Of a stretch of DNA of 64,000 nucleotides, positions 57,546 to 64,000 are shown in pieces. Each line of letters begins with the position of its first letter. Position 1 is the stretch's first letter. Source of the DNA: Cephalopachus bancanus (taxonomy: Eukaryota > Chordata > Mammalia > Primates > Tarsiidae); assembly GCA_027257055.1 (NCBI GenBank), contig JAPVLO010000179.1, positions 868,001-932,000 of the forward strand. Reading direction: 5' to 3'. A program made the position numbers and the translations under genes. Under the pieces are notes generated by a model. It was not told where the DNA came from. It did no database searches and saw only the letters and a program-made list of their open reading frames with translations.

Positions 57546-58199
57546 TTGAACAATTTAACAACTATTTTTTGAGGCCCCGCTCTGTTTCAGACACACAGTG
57601 AGGCACTGAGCTGTATGGAGGATGGAATAAGTGATGTCAGTGGGCCCAGCATACTCCTAACACACAGCAAGGCTTAAGAATGGCGACTGTGCTAATATCT
57701 TTATTATCAGTCAGTGAGTGTCCTGGACCCATGGAGGAAGCAGCTCTGGATCTCATGTCAAGGGCTACAAAGAAATGCCTCCCAGGGCAGGATTCATGCA
57801 GGTGGTCTCTGTCACTCCTGGAGACTCAGGTCAGGTGCCACAGCAATTACAACATCCTTGCCCAATATATCCCCTCTCCTAGTTGCCTGCCATTTTATTT
57901 CTTAAATTCTACGATTTCTTAAGTGACTTGCATTCATCTGCCTTGTTTTGGCATATGTTATCCTTTGTCCCATTAATCTTTGAGTATTTGGTTTAGGCTT
58001 TGTTTTGGTATATTAATGGTTTCATTGAGCCAAAATCTACTTTCTTGAAGTTTAAAATGTGTAGAAGTAACCATTGATCTGCCTTGGTTGCCTCAATCCA
58101 AGGGTTCCAGTGGGAGTGTTTTGTGTTACATTGTTGTTTATTGGTTTTGTTATTAACACAACCTAAAAATAATGTTAAGGAAACTCTAGCTTTGAAGGA
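57546..58199. other. intergenic sequence, nothing recognised
   Basis: Unique sequence, AT-rich after 57900. Confidence 0.5.
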
Positions 58200-60170
58200 A
58201 TATAATTTTTGTTTTTATTTGTAATTTGGTAAAATACACACAACATAAAATTCACCATTTCCACCATGTTCAAGTACACAGTTTAGTGGCATTAGGTACG
58301 TTCAAATTGTTTTGCAGCCATCATCACCATCCATTCCCAGATCTTTTTTTTATCTTTCCAAACTGAAACTCTGTACCTATTAAACACTAACTCCCATTTC
58401 CTCTCCCCTACCGCCAGCTCCTGGCAACCACCGCCCTACTTTCTGTCTCTATAAATATGAGCACTCTAGAGTATGAGCACTCTGGTGTCTTCATAAAAGT
58501 GGACTCATTCAGTATTTGTCCTTTTGTATCTGGCTTCTTTCACTTTATAATGTCTTCAACGTTCATCCACGTTGTAGCATGTGTCAGAATTTCCTTCTGA
58601 ATAGTATTAAATTGTATGCATATATCACATTTTGCTTATCCATTTGTCTATTGAGGGACACTGGGGTTTCTTCTATTTTTTGGCTATTGTGAACAATGCA
58701 ACTGTGAATGTGGGGCTCAAATATATCTTCAGGATACTACTTTGGCTTCTTTTGGGTATACACCCAGTAGTGAAATTGCTGGATTGTATGATAATTGCAT
58801 CTTTTGTGTTTTGAGGAACCACCATACTGTTTTCCATAGTGGACAGACCATTTTACATTCCCATGAACAGTGCACAAGAATTCTAATTTCTCCACATGTT
58901 CACCAACACTTGTTATTTTCTGTTTCGTTTTGTTGATAGCAGCCATCCTAATAATTGTGGGGCGGTAGGTGATTCTGATTTGTATTTCCCTAATGATTAA
59001 TGATGTTGAGCATCTTTTCATGTGCTTATTGGATATTTGTATATCTTTTTGGAGAAATGTCTGTTCAAGTCCTTTGCCTATTTTCTAATTGGGTTGTTTT
59101 GTTGTTGCTGAACTGTAGGAATTCTTTATATATTCTAAATAGTAATCCTTTCTCAGATATGTAATTTGTAAGTATTTTCTCTTATTCTATGGGCTGGCTT
59201 TTCATCTGTTGCTTGTGTCCTTTGATGCATAGATGTTTTCAGTTTTGATATAGTTCAGTTTGTTTGTTTGTTTATTATTTATTTATTTATTTATTTTGGT
59301 GTCACATAAAAAGTAGTTCTTAAATTGTTCAACAATGCTATGAGGCAAAGAGTAAAATTCGACGTCATGAAGCTTTTCTCATATGTTTTCTTCTAAGAGC
59401 ATTATAGTTTTAGATTTTACATTTAGGTCTCTGGTCAATTTTGAATTTTGTATATGGTATAAGGTAAGGGTCCAGCTTCATTATTTGCCTATGGATATTC
59501 AGTTTTTCCAGCACCATCTGTTGAAAAGACTGGCCTTTTCCCCCACTGAAAGGTCTTGACGCCCTTATAGAAAATAATTTGACTGATAATGTGTTGATTT
59601 ATTCCTGGCCTCTTTATCTTGCTCTGTTGGTCTATATGTCTACCTTTACATCAGTAGCATGCTGTTTTGATTACTGTTACTTTGTAGTAAGTTTTGAAAT
59701 CAGGTAGTGTGAGACCTCCAATTTTGTACTTCTTTGTCAAGATTAGTTTGGCTACTTAGAGTTCCTTGAGATTCTCTCTGAGTTTCAGGATAGATTTTTC
59801 TTTTCCTACAAAAACACCATTTGGATTTTGCATTGACTCTGTAGAGCACTTGTCATATTGGCATCTTAAGACTATTAAGACTTCCAGGCCATGAGCACAG
59901 AATATCTATCCATTTATTAGTGTCTTCTTTAATTTTGACTTTCAGCAACATTTTGGACTTTTCAGTGTTGAAGTCTTTTGGCTGTTTATTGCTAAGCATG
60001 GTATTTTCTTCTTTTTAATGCATTTGTAAATGGAATTGTCTTCTTAATTTCCTTTTTGATTTTTTCACTGTTAGTGTATAGAGACACCACTGGTTTTTGC
60101 ATGTTAATTTCATATGCTATAGCTTTGCTAATTTGTTTACTAGTTTATATGTGTGTGTAAAAGGGAATAT
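58200..60170 (-). mobile_element. long L1 fragment (3' UTR and ORF2), minus strand
   Basis: About 2 kb of antisense L1: 3' end words (GGTAAAATACACACAACATA; CACCATCCATTCCCAG), then ORF2 in reverse (GCTATTGTGAACAATGCAAC; TTTGGGTATACACCCAGTAG; GGTCTATATGTCTACCTTTA). A TTTA microsatellite lies at 59270-59297. No frame is open over more than about 90 codons, so it is dead. Confidence 0.88.
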
Positions 60171-60642
60171 TTTTTAAACACTTTCAAGTCATCCTGTCTC
60201 TATTAGGAGGCTGTGCACGAATGATCTTTGCGTCTAGCAAATACTGAGTGCGGATGTGTAGAGAATCCTGACTATTCCACGCTGGTCCCAGTGCAGACAG
60301 AAAAGCAGATCACGATCACCAGTGTGCTTCAAATTCATCAGTTACACAAGATCAGTTACATGGTGGATGTTACAGGGTGAAAATGTTGACAAAAGAGAGC
60401 AATGTTAAGAGATCGTTTTAGGTATTTTCAATTTGCTTAGCACTAAAACGTGACCTCTAAATAAATTTAAATTATGCTTATCCCAGCTCGTGAGAATTTT
60501 CACATAAATGGTAAATCATGTTTAGTGGGAAATTGTTTTGATTTGTAGGATCTCCTACCACACCATTAATGAGGCGTACATAGTGTTCTGGTTTAGGAAA
60601 AACAGTGATAAGGTTTTCCTGCTTGAGAAGGGCAGTTGTGTC
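60171..60642. other. intergenic sequence flanking the LTR, possible ERV internal DNA
   Basis: If the neighbouring LTR is a 5' LTR on the minus strand, this would be leader sequence, but I see no clear primer-binding site or gag. Confidence 0.3.
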
Positions 60643-61223
60643 TGTTAGGGTATGGATATGGTGAGGGAAAATGGACAGGGAGAGGCACAGGGAAGGCACA
60701 GCACCTCCAGAGCTGGCAAGCCAGAGGGGCACACTGGCAACCCAGAGATCCGAATAAATGCAAAGAATTGCAACACACAGAGGCGAGAGAAGAAAAGATT
60801 TATTTAAGAAAGCTTCACCCCCCAATAGACAGGGAGTGGGTCTACACTCTAGGTGAGTGTGGTGCCATAGCCCCCCCAAACCCTGGCTTAAATCCTTCTC
60901 CTTGGAGATGTTGTAATCAGGTAGACGTGACTGCCGTGACTTCCTTATCGACCGCCTGTGGATGTCTTGGAGAACTTGTGACACAGAGACCCACTAATGT
61001 CCACCCATATTATCATAGCCCCTAGAGAAGGGCATAACAAGGATTCTAATTCTCCTGCACCTTCCCAAACAACATTCCTTAGAACTAATGGAGGGTACAC
61101 TTCCCCTTATCTCCTAGGCATTCCCAGTGGGTAACTTTGATGGATCCTTGGCTTCCCTGTGGATAGTGTCCAATTTACTGGAAGATTGAATCCCCACCTG
61201 CTTTCCCTCTCAGCGGTCCTAAC
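60643..61223 (-). mobile_element. ERV LTR-like element, minus strand
   Basis: In minus sense it begins near AGTTAGGACCGCTGAG (61223) and ends CATACCCTAACA (60643), so the ends are inversely related (TTAGG against CCTAA). A polyadenylation signal AATAAA at 60804-60799 is followed by CTTTTCTTCTCTCGCCTCTG and GTGTGTTGC, a plausible cleavage region and GT-rich element, then about 150 bases of U5-like DNA. The first base pair of the terminus is mutated and no matching target duplication is seen. The 168-codon frame at 60478-60984 overlaps it and is not a gene. Confidence 0.5.
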
Positions 61224-62339
61224 TTTTTAATTACAAATTTCATGACTTTTACAATCCTTGCTCAATGCATAATGTCTTAGGCTTTGTAAATTCCCTTTAC
61301 TCTAGGCAAGCTTGATTGCCACTGTGAGATACCTCTGATACCTGGCACCAGGATGTGTGTTTCTGAAAAGACAAAGTCGGCAAAGTTAATTTTACCTGAA
61401 GTATGCATTTCTCCAAAAACATAGCTTCTACTTTCTCATCACTGTGTCAGGATTTAAGAACAAGATGAACAAGGGTGTCCCACTCTTGGTCTGTCCCTTC
61501 AGTATCTACTCTCAAAATAACTGAAATACCTCACTGAATCCAGTAGTGGAACACTGGAATAAGAGAACACAGAGGCCAGAGAATTCTGGAATGTCAAATT
61601 ATAACTACAAACAGAGGATGTGTGTGTTTGGGCAGTATACATAACTGCTAGGAAAAGGATGTGACTAGAAAGTGAGTTAACTTTCAGCTATTTCCACTGC
61701 TTGTCCTGGGATCAGCTCTCTCCTCTTCTGGATCCAGTCTTCTGGGTGATGGGAGGGAGGAGAACCGTAAGCAGCGGCTGCCTACATGGTTTGGAACCAG
61801 GACACCTCCTCCGAGTCCAGGAGTGTGTACTTCAGTCTTAGTCCAGACCAGCTTCCCTCCAGATGGTGAGACCGGGATTCGAACAGGTGAGACTAGTGCA
61901 TTTGCAAGTCTGCCACTCATCTGTCTGCAAAGCGCAGATCAGCAGAACCCGGTAGCTTTCCTCAGCACACAGGTTCAGGAAGTTAGTCTCCCTTCCCCTT
62001 CGCCTGAGGGACAAATTACCACTGAACTCCTACCCGGACCCTGGCCCTGCCTGTAATTACTGTTTACTTCCATTTCGGATGGTTCACCTCATTATAGTCC
62101 ATTAACACAATGAGAGGGTCCTATGCCTGGCAAGTGGGGATGGAACAGGTTCGGATTAGACTCTGACTCACTGTGCTTTGCTGAGTCAAACTCCAGCTGA
62201 ATCTGCTTCTGGCTTACCTCACTTCTGTGGTCCCAAGAATGCAAATTGCTGCCCAGTTCTGCTGGGTTCCACTCCCCAAGGCACTCCCCCATCCCAACAC
62301 TGACTGACCTGGCTTTCCTGAGATACTGAAATCGTTTTC
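61224..62339. other. intergenic sequence, nothing recognised
   Basis: Unique sequence. A GGGATTCGAAC word at 61871 recalls a tRNA B-box in reverse, but no cloverleaf can be drawn. Confidence 0.45.
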
Positions 62340-62384
62340 TTCCCCTCCCCTTCCCTCCCCTCCCCTCCCCTACTTCCCTTCCCA
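62340..62384 (+). repeat. CCCCT-rich pyrimidine repeat
   Basis: CCCCTCCCCTTCCCTCCCCT repeated units directly before the Alu, in the place of its tail. Confidence 0.85.
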
Positions 62385-62663
62385 TTTGGAGTCACACTCT
62401 GTCGCCCAGGCTGGAGTGCAGTGGCATACTCACGGCCACCCCAGCGTCAACCTGCTGGGCTTCAGCGATCCTTCTGCCTCAGCCTTCCAACGAGCTGGAA
62501 CTACAGGTGCACACTATCATGCCCGGCTAATTTTTTTATTTATTGTAGAGATGCGGTCTCACCATGTTGCCCAGGCTGGCCTTGAACCCCCAGGCTCAGG
62601 CCATCCTCTCACCTTGGTCTCCCAAAGTGCTGGGATTACAGGCTTGAGCCACCGTGCCTGGCC
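62385..62663 (-). mobile_element. Alu, minus strand
   Basis: TTGGAGTCACACTCTGTCGC to GAGCCACCGTGCCTGGCC. Confidence 0.9.
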
Positions 62664-63289
62664 TCTCCTTTTATTTCTACTTGTCAATCCTGATGACTTT
62701 TCCTTTCTTTAGGCAGCAGCTTCCCCCCCGCCCCCCACATCACTGCCCATTTGATCTCTGTTCCGAATCCTTCACGCGCCTATCCAGATTGCTTTATCCC
62801 CGTGAAAAGCAACTGATGTGTTACCTTTCCTTGTCTGTTCAGCTTGTTTCCCTTCTTTTATTTCATTATTTTATTTCCCCCTTGTATTATTCTATATCAT
62901 AAGAAAAATATTGGTTCTCCTATTATTCTAATTCCTCATCGGAAACTATAAAAGATTAACTGTCCCAATCCCTTTTCCCAAACAGAAATATCTTTTTGAT
63001 TATGCCAACCAATGCATCTGGAAAGATTATCTTTTTTTGCCCATCTTACATTTAACTTTGACCTGCTTACTTGGGTCATGGGCCTAAGTGTGCCACGTTC
63101 CTATTGCTATTTCCTAATGCATTTAATTTGGTTTAAAAAATGTGAAAAATTCAAACTTTAAAGGAATTTTCCATCTTAAAGTTATGAGTATAATATGCAA
63201 CTATTTTTTCCTAAGCTGTTTGAAAGTAAACTGCCCACATGATATCTCATCTCCCCCAAATACCTCAGATGTATTTGCTACAAGGCTAT
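62664..63289. other. intergenic sequence, nothing recognised
   Basis: AT-rich unique sequence. Confidence 0.45.
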
Positions 63290-63640
63290 CTCCCACATAC
63301 CCGCACTACAACCATTCAAATCAGGCCATTAACATAATATGCCACTGCCATACAATCCTCAGACCCCCTTTACATTTTGCCAATTGTCCTTAAGATGTCT
63401 TGTAGGACAAAGCAACCCAGTCTAAAGTCTTGCCTCACCTTCATTGCTTCATTGTTCATCTCTTCACTCCTGAATAATTTCAGGCTTTCCTTGGCTTTCA
63501 TGACTTTGACTTTTGAAAATTACAGGTTATTTAGCAGACTGTCCCTTGATTTGGGTCACTCTAATCACTCTGATGTTTCCTCATGGTTAGACTCATATTA
63601 TGCCCCTTTGAAGGAATATCGTGTGTGTATGTTTTGTGTG
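63290..63640. repeat. old LINE-like fragment
   Basis: TTGCCAATTGTCCTTAAGAT, TCATGACTTTGACTTTTGAA, AATTACAGGTTATTTAGCAG and TGATGTTTCCTCATGGTTAG follow a word order I associate with old L1-related repeats. Family uncertain; it may continue to about 63900. Confidence 0.4.
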
Positions 63641-63670
63641 TGTGTGTGTATGTGTGTGTGTGTGTGTGGT
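63621..63670 (+). repeat. (TG)n microsatellite
   Basis: Imperfect TG repeats with TA interruptions. Confidence 0.9.
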
Positions 63671-64000
63671 GGGGGTTGTTCTCTGACTCTATGTAAACTT
63701 CCTGTTTCTCATGAAACATTCTAGCTATTTATTTTCTTATTTATATCAACCTGGCCCCGTGGATTGCAATTTCATTCCATGGGTGATATCTGTTACTACC
63801 ATTATCTATTTGCATGCTCAAAAGTGTCCAGGTCTGACCAGGAGGGTCCCTTCTAGCTGGCTCCATGTTCCTTTGGTGGGTCCTCTCATTCTTTTTCTTA
63901 AAAAAGTTTTTTTTTTTTAAAATTTCAGTAGCTTTGTGAGGATACAAATAGTTTTGGTCTGGGCTTTAAGGGTCTCATTCTTGGAACACTGCTCTGCTTT

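Noticed and set aside
60478..60984. 168-codon minus-strand ORF
   Set aside because: It runs through an LTR-like element including its poly(A)-signal region. No domain; treated as part of the repeat.
61865..61930. tRNA-like B-box word (GGGATTCGAAC in reverse)
   Set aside because: The T-arm does not pair properly and no D-arm or acceptor stem can be drawn. Not a tRNA gene.

Overview
The window is primate nuclear DNA. It holds dozens of dimeric 7SL-derived Alu elements, L1 LINEs, MaLR/ERVL LTR elements and old DNA transposons, and only one recognisable protein-coding exon. Most Alus are of an unusual type: the head reads GGCTCAGCCTGTAATCC rather than GGCTCACGCCTG, the mid-linker is CAATAAATCAAAAAATTAGCC, and the tail ends CTCCAACTC. 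This is unlike human AluJ/S/Y or strepsirrhine Alus as I know them. My best guess is a tarsier-like haplorhine, but this is inference and was not searched.

Gene content: the first coding exon of RAB12 lies on the minus strand (11455-11683) inside a CpG island (about 10.88-12.17 kb). It ends at a clean GT donor. Positions 1-11454 are therefore RAB12 intron 1, and I find no second exon there. Everything above about 12.2 kb lies upstream of RAB12. In human, RAB12 sits at 18p11.22 next to a long gene-poor interval toward PTPRM, which agrees with the lack of any other convincing gene in the remaining 52 kb.

Layout: (1) 1-11 kb, intron 1 with about ten Alus and a complete solo betaretrovirus-like LTR (5107-6362, 6-bp target duplication). 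(2) 10.9-12.2 kb, RAB12 promoter and exon 1, with an in-frame upstream ATG. (3) 13-18.3 kb, old DNA transposons (Tigger/pogo and a mariner with a recognisable DD34D remnant) interrupted by Alus. (4) 18-31 kb, Alus, MLT1/MST LTRs and a nested pair of L1s (23.8-26.3 kb). (5) 31-40 kb, a decayed ERVL-type pol (33.25-35.45 kb) and L1 pieces with an expanded CA repeat. (6) 40-48 kb, the densest Alu cluster, including an apparent trimeric Alu. (7) 48-52 kb, a non-repetitive AT-motif-rich block that looks like a conserved noncoding element (49.48-49.85 kb) and a 400-bp GAGA-rich tract. (8) 52-64 kb, more Alus, an LTR, a long antisense L1 and a minus-strand ERV-like LTR.

I found no operon-like system, CRISPR array, functional RNA gene or intact mobile-element gene. 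The most useful signals are the RAB12 exon with its possible N-terminal extension, the solo LTR, the candidate enhancer, and the record of nested and recombined retroelements. Repeat family names are from memory of consensus sequences. Repeat ends without a stated target duplication are approximate.
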